Assembly: GCA_022606425.2 (NCBI GenBank)
Contig: JAHDVF020001237.1
Span: forward strand, 558,001 to 622,000
Source: Lepidostoma basale
Lineage: Eukaryota > Arthropoda > Insecta > Trichoptera > Lepidostomatidae
DNA length: 64,000 nt
Direction of reading: 5' to 3'
Shown: piece by piece, positions 12,151 to 23,936 of the stretch
Numbering within the stretch: position 1 is the stretch's first letter
How the letters are laid out: each line of letters begins with the position of its first letter
The notes under the pieces: model-generated
What the model saw: only the letters and a program-made list of their open reading frames with translations
Told to the model about the DNA's origin: nothing
Databases searched by the model: none
Made by a program: the position numbers and the translations under genes

Positions 12151-12690
12151 TCTTATAAACTAAATATATTATTTATATTAGCTTATTAATCCATTTTATT
12201 CAACTTATTTGATTTTGTATATCTCGTCATGCTTATTTATCTTACATACTCAAATTACTCGTAAAATATTTCGTCCTTAAAAAAGAAAACATTTTTATTC
12301 AAAAAGATTCTACAATCATTATTATCTTATTCTTTTACCTTTGACTAGGAATTTTCTTTACTTCGAAGGGGCGCTTCATTTTGAAACTTAAATTATTTTT
12401 CCAGAGTAGTGATCTATCTTTTCCCAAGGTAAATGATTTATCATGAAGCTTCTAGGATTTATTATGTATTAGGCATCCCCAATTCAATATCGTTTTACTT
12501 TAACTGACAAGGAACATATGCGCGCACATCCTTTAAGCCCCGTCTTGATATTTTCTTTTCAGGGAAGAATAATTTAGAAAAACTTTTAACTATTTTGGTT
12601 ACTTTCCTAACTCTATGAATCTTCTGCAAAATGCATTTTAAATGTTGTTTATATGAAAGAAATGTCTAAGCATAGTTTTCTATCCAAAAA
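12150..12690. other. AT-rich unique DNA
   Basis: Nothing recognised. Confidence 0.3.
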
Positions 12691-13150
12691 TATTAGAGTA
12701 ATTAATACGAATGAAAACGTTTGCTGTCTTGAACAGAGGGTCCCAATCTTTTTCGGTTTACAGGTCCCTTAAAACATCAGATTTTCCCGCGGCTCCCTTA
12801 ACACATCAGATTTTTTTTAATTTCAAATTCTTGGAATTTTGTCAGCATTCACGATTGTTGGCGCAAAAATTTCGAGAATTGGGAATTCCAACAAATTTGA
12901 TTAATTGTTTTCATTGAATATTTCGTGGCACACTTATGACAACATCGCGGCTCACACTTTGGGAATCACTGGTCTAGAAGATTTATTTTAATTTATGATA
13001 TGACATGCTTAACCATTTTCAGGTATTATCAAACATTTAATGAAAGACGAAACAAATCATTCCCATGAGTATAATAAAACTTCTAGAAAACAGACAGTTT
13101 CATTCGTATTTAATTATTTAATATGGAGTTTTACATCATTGTTCAAAAAA
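12690..13150. repeat. Fold-back repeat F1 interrupted by a hAT MITE
   Basis: The left arm starts AATACGAATGAAAACG and is broken at about 12726. The remainder resumes at 12972 with TCTAGAAGATTTATT and continues through the centre to AAAACTTCTAGAAAACAGAC and ATATGGAGTTTTACATCATTG. Removing 12734-12971 and one target copy restores the family layout. Confidence 0.7.
12734..12971. mobile_element. hAT-type MITE with 8-bp target duplication
   Basis: The ends are imperfect inverted repeats: CAGAGGGTCCCAA at the left and TTGGGAATCACTG at the right. This is the CAGNGNTTCCCAA end common to many animal hAT elements. It is flanked by GTCTTGAA (12726-12733) and GTCTAGAA (12972-12979), an 8-bp duplication with one mismatch, which fits hAT. 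At 238 bp it has no transposase. Confidence 0.8.
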
Positions 13151-13292
13151 TAATAAATAAACTTAAAGATATAAAATTGCAAACCACTTTTTATTTAACC
13201 GCGGTATAGTAACAAATACTTGGTTAAATACAAATTGTTTTATTATTTTATATCTATTAGTCTAAAATTTGTAACCACAAAGTGGGTTCTTT

Positions 13293-13372
13293 ATTATTAT
13301 TATAATAATAAACGCGAATGTTTAATGGTTTTACTTTGTTGTAAACATTCGCGTTTATTATTATAATAATTA
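13293..13372. repeat. Short hairpin repeat related to the 52-kb palindrome
   Basis: Perfect arms of about 25 bp (AATAAACGCGAATGTTTA and its reverse complement) surround a ~17-nt loop containing ATGGTTTTACTTTGTT. The ends and the following TGGAGTTTTACAAAAC match the palindrome at 51982-52225, but the central part is missing. Confidence 0.65.
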
Positions 13373-13579
13373 TAATGGAGTTTTACAAAACAAAAACCTC
13401 AACAATTAATAATTAATGGGTGCTTTATATAAAAATTTTAATGATTAATAATACTCAGAGTAGGTATTCACAATAATTTGATTGTATTAGAGTGGAACGA
13501 ATGCTCTCTTCAAAACTCCACACTTTATTAACAAAACGGTGCAATAAAATAAACAAAGATTTTATCTGCATGAACAACT

Positions 13580-13900
13580 GAAAGTTATGGTGACGTATTT
13601 CGGGTTATTTAGTCAAATTAACGGTTGTCGCCATAAAACCTCAGGAGCGGTCGTGTCCGGATAATTGAATTACGCAAATGAACAAAACACAGAAGACACT
13701 TTTTGCTATCCGATTAACATTCTGCGTGCCGAGGGCGCCGTCCCAGAGCCGGGACCCCCGTAATTTCATTGAAAGCTTTCAAATAATCACTTAACCTTTC
13801 ACCACAGATAGCGGATCCGTCGCAAACGAGCTTCGCAAGCCCCGATCCTTGCTGCCATCAAGGGCCGATGCGAGCTTTCTGTTTTTGCGCACTCTCCACA
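13580..13900. other. GC-richer unique island, possible conserved noncoding element
   Basis: It contains non-repetitive sequence with ATTA-type homeodomain-like cores and GC-rich patches (about 13725-13760). There is no defensible exon. Confidence 0.25.
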
Positions 13901-14148
13901 AAGAAGTAAATTCATCTCCATCAATGACACGACCGAAGGATTCAAACTTTTTGTACCTCAGTAATCAACCTTTTAAAGTAGTTCAAAATACCTGCGTGGA
14001 GAGGAGATATTTTAATGAAATTTACGAGTGCTTTTAAGCCCAAGATTTAAGCGACCCATGAATCATAAAGGGAGTTATATGGCTTGAGGAAATTTTATTA
14101 CTGTATGAATTAAGCACATTATTTTTTTTTTCATTTTTGAGTTTATTT

Positions 14149-14193
14149 TTCTTGACATGTTTCGAAGGTTTTATACCTTCAGCATCGGGAGAA
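14149..14193 (-). ncRNA. Hammerhead-ribozyme-like motif (F2 left arm)
   Basis: Minus strand: TTCTC, CCGATGC (core, two changes from CTGATGA), T, helix II GAAGGT-ATAAA-ACCTTC, GAAAC, AT, GTC, AAGAA. Helix I would be TTCTC with AAGAA: four of five pairs. Confidence 0.45.
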
Positions 14194-14477
14194 CGATATA
14201 AGTTTAAAATCAATATATTATGAAAGCGCGTTTGCTTTTCGGTTTGACATTGATTTGTTAATACTCGTAGATAAAAAAAAAACCAATAATTTAAAAAAAA
14301 TCGCCTTGTGAGGGCTTAAACTCACTCACAGATCTAAGAATGCCCTGGTAAGGCGAAACAAATTTGGAAGTATTGTTTGTATATTTTTATATTTAAATAA
14401 ATCAATGTAAAACCGTAAAAGTAATCGCGCTACATTATACTCAATTATACTCGTACATTAATTTAAAACTAATATCG

Positions 14478-14515
14478 TTCTCCCTATCTGTATAACCTTC
14501 GAAACGTGTCGAGAA
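14478..14515 (+). ncRNA. Hammerhead-ribozyme-like motif with full helix I (F2 right arm)
   Basis: TTCTC at 14478-14482 pairs perfectly with GAGAA at 14511-14515, which directly follows GAAAC-GT-GTC (14501-14510). The core and the 5' half of helix II are eroded (CCTATCTGTAT), so this copy would be inactive. It preserves the helix I pairing that the other arm has lost at one base. Confidence 0.4.
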
Positions 14516-14550
14516 ATATAAACTCAAAAGTGGAAAAAGCAGTATATTTT

Positions 14551-14860
14551 CTTCTTCTTCATCTGATTTATTTGGGATTGCGTCCTGTTATTTCTCGGAG
14601 CCTGTTCCTGGAATGTAGATGTCCAACTGTCTCGCCTTCTTTTGGGTGGTCTTCCTAGAGGTCGATTTCCTGTTGGTACTTTATTTGCGACTATATTTAT
14701 CACTCATTTCACATGCTCTCTCCAGTAGCGTATTCTTAGCCTCCCCCATCGCATGACATCTTCCACATTGCAGATCTTTCTTATTTCAGAATTTCTAACT
14801 CTGTCTCGGAGTGTCGTTCCCGCAACGGATCGGAAAGTCTTCATTACTGTGGTTCCTAGG
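14551..14860 (-). mobile_element. LINE family B 3' end with (GAA)n tail
   Basis: On the minus strand the sequence ends ...GRPPKR-like codons then a CTTCTTCTTC tract (GAA repeat) at 14551-14560. Upstream it reads LRDRVRN-like and GHV-like codons with frameshifts. It matches the family at 10050-10712. Confidence 0.65.
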
Positions 14861-15039
14861 TGACTTATTGTTCTGATGATAGCAGTATTTTAATTCATTT
14901 GAAAAACGGTCGTACATCTAAAAGCATGCCGTATAAAAACATTATATCTCTCAACTCTGCACTATTTGAAGTTGGAGCAGAGTGAATAAACAATCGTTCA
15001 CTAAAAGTTAAATGATACCGCAAGCAGATTATCCCTTAT

Positions 15040-15310
15040 TTGCTTATGGCAGTTTAGCGTCCACCGACCGCGGCCGGAGTTAGAGTTACGGCCGGCACAC
15101 AGTCCTCACCGTAGGTGGAGTTCCACACTCCGCACGAGTCAGTCCTCAACAAACAAATAATATTTCCAGATTCATGAGTTAACTGCTTAACCTTTGTTTA
15201 GCGCAGCTTGCCATAAGAATAGATTATCACATTGTTTTCGGGTATTGTTTTATGCTGATTGCAGCCTGGCGCGGGCGATATTTGGGTTCGCGCGCGAGTT
15301 TTTTCAACAT
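15040..15310. other. GC-richer unique island
   Basis: Non-repetitive, with a short inverted motif CGGCCGG...CGGCCGG (about 15070-15095). No exon is supported. Confidence 0.25.
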
Positions 15311-16064
15311 TATTTTAAAAGTCTATAACTTTTGAAATATCCGTGATAATTGACTGAAACTTTAAATGCATCTTACCTTATTGTGTCTCAATGATGAAAT
15401 GATGGAAAACCAATACAAAAAAAAATTGGGCTTCAAAGTAGCACTTTGGAAATTTTAGCCTCACTTAGTTCGCTTTCAATACTGCTAGTTATCCAATGAC
15501 GTGCTGTCTCCAATAAAAAAAATTTGTACCTTACTGAGTCTGGATATTTTGCTTTATAAATCACTTGTTTCACTGTCTGCCATCAATAGTCTTTCTGTAT
15601 CACTAGCACAGGAACAGTTAGATAAATTGTCTACACACAATTCATCGTCTGATTTATTCTCATCCGGAAAAAACATTGTGGGTTTTAGGTATAAAAATAA
15701 TTATATGAACTCAATGACAACGACCGAACGACCGAACATGTATACGTTTACATAAACACTAATGTTTTGTAGAAATATGAACAAAACATTCCTACCATTC
15801 ATCCCTTCTTCAAGTAGAAATAACCTTAAAAATTCTCCGTACAAGTTGAAAAGAATTATTGCGCATTGAAGGTCAAAAAAAACAAGCCAGCGGGATCTGC
15901 GTCAAGGTTTCTTCGAGCACACAAAAAATGTATATTTTTAGACATTTTTTTTTCATTTTATAATTGAATAATAAATCAAAAGTAAAGCCTAATAAATATA
16001 AATTTGTGAGTGAAATTATATTGTGAAGTCAGATATACGATTTAGCAACAAAATCCATTTATTA

Positions 16065-16185
16065 CACAACACGTTTTATTACGTTACCCGACGACATCCA
16101 CCAGAGAGTAAAAAACGTATTTTTACGTTTCCCGCATTTGAGCACCAAACTGAAAAAAACGTAGTTTTACGTTTCCCGACAACAT
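16065..16185. repeat. Three spaced ACGT dyads followed by CCCG
   Basis: ACGTTTTATTACGTTACCCG (about 16071), AACGTATTTTTACGTTTCCCG-like (about 16117) and AACGTAGTTTTACGTTTCCCG-like (about 16158) repeat at ~40-50 bp spacing. Each is itself a small inverted repeat (ACGTA...TACGT). Function unknown. Confidence 0.5.
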
Positions 16186-16689
16186 TGTGTTATCAATAAA
16201 CACCCCGTTACAGAATACAAGATTGATGTGTGACCTTTTTCCACTTGAATTGAGATCGAGAAGCAAAACTGATAAAAAGCGAATGTTAAAGGATTCTTGG
16301 TAACAGATGGTTCACCTTTTTGTAGTGATGGAAATATTGGAGACAGTTTACCCTTTTTTACCTGATTTATTCTGTTGTGATAAATATTTGAAGGCAACAG
16401 TCTTAACGACCTGGAATTATTAATGCGAACGTATCACAATTTTTTTCAGCTCATGCGTGAAAATGCGAAAATTCTTATTTCTTAGTATTCACATTTTTTT
16501 TTTTTAAATCATACATCGCATTGAGACGTTTAAATGTAATAGTGATTTATGAAGCGTGATTTAAGATGTTATAACTCATAGTGTACGATTCATAATGAGC
16601 AAGTGGTAATCTTTCTGGGCCTCTACAATGCGCAATGGTGAGAAAACAAAAGTATGCCTATTTTAAAAAACGTTAAATGATGATTTTGA

Positions 16690-16726
16690 CATGACGTACG
16701 GAGCCGAGACGTGGACACTGACATCT
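16690..16726 (+). mobile_element. LINE C, left piece split by another LINE
   Basis: The codons read MTYGAETWTLT, the motif just upstream of the C-terminal tail found 430 bp further on. Together with 17160-17550 this makes one LINE copy split by the insertion between them. Confidence 0.6.
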
Positions 16727-17159
16727 ATATCTGAACTCTGCATCAACGAGAACCTGAATGCTAGACAGTCTACATTGAGATCAGCTAAGTCTTCTGCGAT
16801 CGGTAGATTGACTGTGCCAAAACGCTGTCCAAGCACAAACTTTGGCGACCGAGCCTTCGCGGTAGCTGGCCTTTCAACCTGGAACAATCTTCCAGCAGAC
16901 CTTAAGTGCATTGAGAATCAATCAGAGTTTAGATCGAGACTCAAAACGCACCTTTTCAAATTATCATTTCCTGACAGGAAGGACTGATCGACTACGTCAG
17001 GTGCAGCCCTCATACTAAATATGTTAATCATTATTGTAATCATTATTATTATTTGTATTATTTTTATCTAGTGGATAAAACGGATCATCTTCTACAGCGC
17101 CCTTGAGATGAGTAATTCATAAAAATGACGCTCTATAAATTATCCAATTTAGTATTATT
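16727..17159 (+). mobile_element. CR1/L2-like LINE 3' end, nested
   Basis: The frame reads FGDRAFAVAGLSTWNNLPADL then EFRSRLKTHLFKL and stops at 16984, the typical end of CR1/L2/Daphne-type polyproteins. The 3' UTR runs on to GACGCTCTATAAATTAT, similar to the GGCGCTATATAAAT end of such elements. It interrupts LINE C. Junction positions are approximate. Confidence 0.65.
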
Positions 17160-17550
17160 AATAAAAGGTCTAGTCTACAGATTCAAGGTCACCCAGCGCG
17201 CCATGGAAAGAGCCATGCTTGGAATAACCTTGAGGGACAGATTTAGAAACGAATTTATTCAACAACAAACCAAGGTGACTGAGGTGGCTCTGCGGATAGG
17301 CGGTTTGAAGTGGCGGTGGGCTGGCCATATCTGTCGGAGAACCGACAGCCGATGGAGAAGACGGGTTCTGTAGTGGAGACCGCGTACAGGATTCCGTAGA
17401 GTTGGACGTCCCCCTGCCCGCTGGACCGACGATCTGAAGAGGATTGCTGGACATGGATGGATGGGAGCGGCAATGGATAGGGGGCAGTGGCGTGCTTTGG
17501 GAGAGGCCTACGTTCAGCAGTGGATGATAAACGGCTGACGATGATGATTT
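17160..17550 (+). mobile_element. LINE C, 3' end with (GAT)n tail
   Basis: The frame holds VTQRAMERAMLGITLRDR, then GLKWRWAGHICRR; after a frame change come RVGRPPARWTDDL and ALGEAYVQQW. The element ends in GACGATGATGATT. This C-terminal tail is common in RTE-like insect LINEs. A stop replaces a codon at about 17371. Confidence 0.75.
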
Positions 17551-18059
17551 TTGTAATATTTATACGCTACACGTTCCTATTATCTGTTTTTCATAGATAA
17601 CGGACAAATTAAAACAAGGTTATTTCACCTTCACTTATATACTTGTCTTTGTAGACCCAGATATACACTTAGATCATAACCCTGTTCTCGGAGGTCGAGT
17701 GACACGTCCTTTTTATTGTACAATCTGCATATCTCAATGCTCAGCAAGTAATGCCCCGGAATTTAAGTCTACGAAGCTTTTGTCGAAAACTAGCAATGAA
17801 AACTGGATTTCTAACAAACAAACTGCTTTTACCTCTCATGCTCCCAATTGATCGAAATGTAATAAAACGTGATAAATAATCTTTTTTCTTCTTAAAAATA
17901 TAGTTGTTCTTTCCAAAGTTATAAATTGATTATTGTTTAATGTTAGCTAATAAAATAGACAACACGTAAAGTGGTAAAATTATTTTACTTCTGTAAAAAC
18001 TAACTTCAAATGCAAATTTGATGCAAATTTTTACTTAACCATCATGCAATTCCTAGTCA

Positions 18060-18250
18060 AAACCTATTTCAACTTTCGAAGGAGATCTTCGGGGATACCA
18101 TTAACACGATCGCCTCGCATGGAGAGCAGTCCCAGCCTTGAGCGCGGCAGAGCTCTATATCACATTAGAAAAGTTTCCCGAACTCGCTACTCGGAATATT
18201 AGTAAAACTTTTATTCACACAGGGCGGGCTATGTCACTACATTATGTTCA
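18060..18250. other. GC-richer unique patch
   Basis: No repeat or exon recognised. Confidence 0.2.
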
Positions 18251-18854
18251 GCCAAGTATGAAATGTGATCTTAATTAGATTTCTTGAATACACAATTCAT
18301 ACTTATATCTTTAAGACGACTTTTAGTACTTTAAAAACAAGCTACTTAAATACCTAACTTAAACATTTATGCAAGACTTTTATGTTTTAACGAAAACAAA
18401 TTATTTTTCTTAATGATGTACAATATATTACAATATGTAAATTATTTATGTCATATGAAATATATATTCCAAAATTAAAACAAAAAAACTTTTTACTGTT
18501 TGGTAAATAAAAAATATGTACATTTTTTTTATTAGATTTTTAATGGAACGTTATTCGTACATTTCATTTCTGTGGTGTTGCTATGATTTTGTTTTAAAAA
18601 AAAAACGCATTACATCACTTAAAAACGTTTTATAAAAGCACATTGAATTGCCCTTTATTTTAAAATAGTGCACATTTATATATACAGGTATACGAGTATA
18701 TGAGAGTACCATTTGAAGAATTAGAATTGCACTTCTTATTTTTACAACACTTTATTTTTATTTGTAATAAAACATAATTCGGTTGTGACCCAACCATTTT
18801 CATACTTATAATACAAACAAAAAATTTACGTAAAAATAAATATAAAATGTGAAA

Positions 18855-19345
18855 ATCTTATTTCGGTGCCGTGTCAGGTCCCCCAACGTTGGCGATCACT
18901 ACAGCAAAGGCATCTCTGTCCTGCGCAACATGCAACAGGTTCTGAACTCTTGCAATTCATGTCCACTCTTTGATGTTCTGCAGCCAGGATAACTGCTTTC
19001 TACCAACTCTCCGACGTCCCTCCACTTTACCCATTACTATCAGTCGAAGGAGGTGGTATTTTTTTCCCCTTAGCACATGACCCAAATATGAGACCTTTCT
19101 ATTAATTATTTTCACACTCGACAACAGCTCTCTATTAGCTCTGGTTCTCTGTAGTACGTCTGCATTACTGAACCTATCGGTCTACGGTATACGGTGCATT
19201 CTGCGGTATATCCACATCTCGAACGCTTCCAACCGGTTCATTACGTTAACTTTCAGAGTCCGGGTTTCGCAGGCATATAGTAGAACAGACCATATACGAG
19301 TATAACATTTAATCATTCTCGTGAAAATACGAAGTTTATTTCGTA
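18855..19345 (-). mobile_element. LINE E, 3' end (decayed)
   Basis: On the minus strand, pieces read NVMNRLEAFEMWIYRRM, then LGHVLRG, RVGRKQLSWL and NIKEWT, then the end near GGTGCCGTGTCAGG. This is the C-terminal tail of another RTE-like insect LINE, with several stops. It is distinct from families A-C. Confidence 0.65.
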
Positions 19346-19837
19346 GGCTATTTTAAATGTTATCTTCAACACAAAGTGAAGGCGAATATGCAATATAAGA
19401 AAAATGAGAGTGCCAGTTCGCTGAATGTATATTTCCATATAGTATAAACAGGATGTAAAAGTAAATCCAAATTATTTACTGGGGATCTCATAATAAATGC
19501 TGTGTATGCAAATCACTCAAATGAATATAATGAGATACGTCGCATAATAGAATTTCGAATGATGGGATTAGATAAGATTAGGTCATTTTCATAGAAAGCG
19601 ACCATTTGGAAGTCCGACGAAGACGGAGCAAACATAGAATCTATGTAGCGAAAATTTCCAACAAGAGCGAATCGATATAATATAATGTCAGTCAGAAGAA
19701 ACGACTCAGCTTGGAAACGGACAATAATAATTATGCATTAATATTTTGGAATGGTTTAATATAGTGACAATTAATTTGGCAGTAGATTTCATAGAAAATA
19801 ACTCTATTATTTGAATGAAATTAATCAAACAAATAAA

Positions 19838-20345
19838 CCATCACGTCATTTCCCCGCAGGGGTAGGCAAAAAGAATGGACCGCCACACTACTCTACTCTG
19901 GCAAATCTCTCGAGCTTCCTCCACATTCATACAACGAGTCACACACGGACGTCGATTCCTCCGACTTCTTACATGACCAACCTTTAAAATGTTATTAATT
20001 TGGTCAAACCATGTTTCCCTCGGTCTGCCTCGACTCCGTACTCCATTTACATCAATAACGTATATGTTCTTAACCATTCTTTCTCCATCCATGCGTTCCA
20101 TATGTCCGAACCATCGCAGCAATCCTTTCTTAATTTTGTTCATAATACCTTCTTCCGCTCTAAATATTTTTTTATATCCGCATTTGAGATTCTGTCGTAT
20201 ATAGTTCTACCACACATACGTCTTAGGGACCTCATCTCTAACGCATTTATTCAACTTTTATCCTTCTACTGCCAGTTCCAGGCTTCGCTTCCATACATTA
20301 GAGATGGGACCAGAACTCCATTGTGAACCATTGGGAGTTCATTCT
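19838..20345 (-). mobile_element. RTE-like LINE 3' end (family A)
   Basis: A 100-codon open frame on the minus strand covers MNKIKKGLLRWFGHMERM to GRPRETWFDQI and ends SILFAYPCGEMT. The part upstream (VHNGV...) continues to about 20345 with frameshifts. The (GTTA)n tail is eroded. The 3' hairpin has a UGCG loop. Confidence 0.8.
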
Positions 20346-22260
20346 GAAAGAGTCCTGTTTTAATTAATAAATCAATTAAACGGGACTCGTTACCAGCAAA
20401 ATTATTAGTCATCTAAACTTGTAAATAGAGTTGCTTTTATTTTTAAATATTTTTCTTATTTATTTTCAACACAATGTCGACATCCTTTTTTAAATAAGCG
20501 TTTTTAGAAATGCATGGGGAAAAAATAACATGGAAAAAAGTGTTGAATTTGTAAATAAAATATATTTATTTTATTTAATTTAGCTATTGTTTTTGAGAAG
20601 TTTCATTATATTGATATGTCATGGTTCAAGAAACAATTATTACAATTTCAAATATGAATCTCTGAATTTATATTTTATCCACAAAGGTTTTTTTTTACCT
20701 GCGTATTTTATTACATATATTTTTTTTATTAGACATCTCGTCAGTAATTTAAGTATATTAAAAAAAATACCCGTTTATATTTAACATGTTATTTGAAGCT
20801 ATACGTTTAATATGTAAGTGAAAAAAAATCCCTTAATAAAATAACATTGTAACTTAGTATGAACACGAATTAAATACATACAATTACGTATTTACGCATT
20901 ATATTTAACTGTGTTTACATTTATAAATTGGTATTTGCGTTTAAAAATAATATTAAATATACCAGCAAAAACTTCAATCTGTTTTGATGAGTACAATCCA
21001 TTCAATAAACATTAGCTGTTAACATCTTATTACTAAAATTGTATTCAATCATGTTAGACTTCACATAAAATAATTAAATGGTGCGTCTTCGATATTTGAA
21101 CTTCCGCCAATTTTTTTTCGAATAGCCGTAAGAACTAGAATTGCTAATCATCGAGGATAACATAGATAATGGGTCATAATTTTTTTTATCTGGTGTACTC
21201 CACGACAATCTACAAAAAAATTCTATTGTAAAAGTTTGGTGGATAATTTAATGTCTTTTTTTTCTACATAGATTTTTAATAAGTAATAAAGATATTTATT
21301 TTAGATACTCAATAAAATTCTAAATTAGTGCCATTATATTTTATTCTACTAGTAAATTAAATATGCAAAGGCATCTTCGCTAACTTGTAGCACGATATTT
21401 CAATTACTTTTTTTAGTTCAATTTTAATACTAAAAAAATATCCTTTTTGGATTTAATTTAATTTCCTTTACTCATTTATTATATTTAAGACAATAATGTC
21501 ATTTGCTTTACACAATTTTATCTTTGATATATTCCTAATTCGTCCTCGCTATGTTAACAATACTTTAATTTAAATCAACATGTCGCTAAGAGCTTTTTCT
21601 GTCAATCTGTTATAAACTGTGTGTAGACACAGAATTAATCATTTTCAACTGATTCGTGGTCAAATAACTTGACAAAATATTTTAAATAACTTGACATTGT
21701 TTGTCCCCAAAAATTATCTGCAATAATTTCACCTGCATCTGTGTATAACCAATTTACCCAAGGTAATGCCTGTGGGTAGGACAATCATTTTTGCAAACCG
21801 CATCGTAAAGATATGGACATTTTCACGATAGAGAGGCTACCCTACAAAGCATCTATCTCAAATGTATTAATTAGTTTTGCTTTCAAGTTTATTGTTATTT
21901 TTTTAATCTATAGTTAGATACGATTTGAATGTGTATATCTATGATATTAATGATTTTTTTTTAAATAGAAATAGGAATTGTAAAAACAATATTTTATCAA
22001 TTTCTGTTTTGCAGGTTTGTGCTCATAACTTATGAAACTTATTAATTATAATACCTGTATAACATATAGTTATATAGTAAATTAATTTAAATTGCTGAAA
22101 TAAATGCATTTTATTTATGGTTAACAGGATTATGGAATGCAGTGTAAATTGCATACATTTATCAAACAATACGTTTAAATCATTAATATTTTTAATTGAA
22201 ATTTCTTGGTAAAAGTTCATTTTAAATAAAGAAAACAAAAAAAAATTTATACTAAATTTC
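20346..22260. other. AT-rich unique DNA
   Basis: No gene, TIR or LINE signal found. Mainly poly-A/T runs. Confidence 0.35.
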
Positions 22261-22264
22261 TTTA

Positions 22265-22445
22265 TTATTGTATATTTAATGTGCTTCCACTTGTGTTTAT
22301 CGTCGATCGGTTTCGGCAGCTTACTGCCATCTTCTGGTTCATCATGGTATCATCTTTGTTACCAGAAGATGGCAGCAAGCTGCCGAAACCAGTCGACGAA
22401 AAAACACAAGTCGAGGCACACGAAATATACTATAATAAAGAATTT
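22265..22445. repeat. Fold-back repeat F3 with two hammerhead-like arms
   Basis: Inverted arms: ACTTGTGTTTATCGTCGATC... on the left and ...GTCGACGAAAAAACACAAGT on the right. Each arm carries GGCAG(T/C)AAGCTGCC followed by GAAACC. The spacer is about 25 bp. Confidence 0.7.
22358..22396 (+). ncRNA. Hammerhead-ribozyme-like motif (F3 right arm)
   Basis: CAGAAGA (22363-22369; one change from CTGANGA), T, helix II GGCAG-CAAG-CTGCC with five perfect pairs, GAAAC, CA, GTC (22392-22394). The inverted partner at 22302-22337 has the same core and helix II but no GTC. Confidence 0.4.
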
Positions 22446-22970
22446 TGTAACAATTTTTTTTTGTTTTCATTATTTTTTATTTAAACAAAACGTTATTATG
22501 CATTTCGGTGACGATTATTTTGTAGAACATTCCGATTCAATGAAATAAAATATTTGACGTATCCTTGTTGTATCAATATGACAATGTAATATAAACTTCT
22601 CTCTGATCTACAGTAACTTAATTAATTATAAATATAGGCACTATTTTTAATATTCCAACTGGTACATCAGTAGAGAAGCTAGTTATTTAATCTAGTTCAG
22701 CAAAAACAAATACGAGTATATATTCTCATTGCATTTCATGTGGAGTAGGTATATCCTGTTTGCGATCAGGTTAGTACATATATAGTGTACACAAATAGAA
22801 GTGATCGATTAAACTCATTAAATCGGCACACATCATCGGTAACTAGATCTACATCGGTAATTTCAATATATTAAAAATAAACTAATTGGTATGATTACAC
22901 AATCATAATTCTACATGTTTGTCTTTCATACGAACCAAAGGGTACTTGTTTACAAATATACCCTTTTTTA

Positions 22971-23385
22971 ATTAACTAACCGTCACACCGTTTTCTCAGA
23001 CGGGTAGACAGAGAGGATGGACCGCCATACTGCTCTGTCCTGATATATTAATATACAATATCTCTCTAGCTTCCTCTACATTTATACATAATAGTATACA
23101 CGCTCGTCGATTTTCCGACATCGAATGTGGCCGCCTTTTAATATTTGATTAATTTGATCAATGCATTCCTTAACCTTCCACGGTTTCTTTTTCTACTCAC
23201 ACTACTTGTTTACAACATTTTAGCCATTCTTCTCTTATCCACTCGTTACATATGTCACAACCATCTCAGGGATCCTTTTTTAATTTTACACGTTATGCAA
23301 TCATCTGCCTTACATGTCTTCCTTATTTCGTCGTCGTACATCGTTTTCCCGCGCATTCTTCTCAGTGATCTCATATCAACGACAT
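22971..23385 (-). mobile_element. RTE-like LINE 3' end (family A, decayed)
   Basis: The minus strand starts within VDMRSLRRMRGKTMYDD and runs with frameshifts to a worn end near ACCGTCACACCG with a short AACTAA tail. Many substitutions. Confidence 0.65.
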
Positions 23386-23936
23386 TTATAAAAAAATATC
23401 CTGCGTTTGTCATCTCTATTTTTAAATAAAAAAGTGTAAATAATTCCTTATTCAAATGGCAATTACCGTCGATTTCTGTTAAATAAATTCGTAATCGCAC
23501 TTTAATTTATATCAATAACTTTAATTATCATAAAATACATAGATTAACTTGGATTTAATATTTTAACCAATTATCACTTTTAATTCGGATTATTTTTTTT
23601 TTTCGTTTCGATTCTTTTTGGTTTAAAATAATAGTGTTAGCATATATGTTAGTGGTGTAATTTTTGGTTTTTCATTATATGTAAGATCACTTAATTGATA
23701 ATTTGTATGAAATAACCCTGTTTTTAATGGTGATGCTAACAAAATATAGTTTTTAGAAAAATGTACCGGTATATAAGTATCCTGGTTTTCTTTACATTTT
23801 AAACAAATTACAACAGCTCCCTGCCGAAACGGGTTGCGGTCAATTTTACTCAAATAAATCTTATAGGATAATTTTATTAATTTTATTGTATATTTGCTAA
23901 TTAGTTTAAATTAGTATTTTATTTGAAATATTGAAA

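Larger units (their letters stand above)
14132..14540. repeat. Fold-back repeat F2 (inverted hammerhead-like arms)
   Basis: The left arm (14135-14200) contains GACATGTTTCGAAGG and TACCTTCAGCATCGGGAGAAC. The right arm (14475-14530) contains CGTTCTCC and CCTTCGAAACGTGTCGAGAA. Between the arms lies 14280-14370, which resembles the centre of the 52-kb palindrome (GCCTTGTGAGGGC; GCCCTGGTAAGGCGAAAC). The structure is probably composite or nested. Confidence 0.6.
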
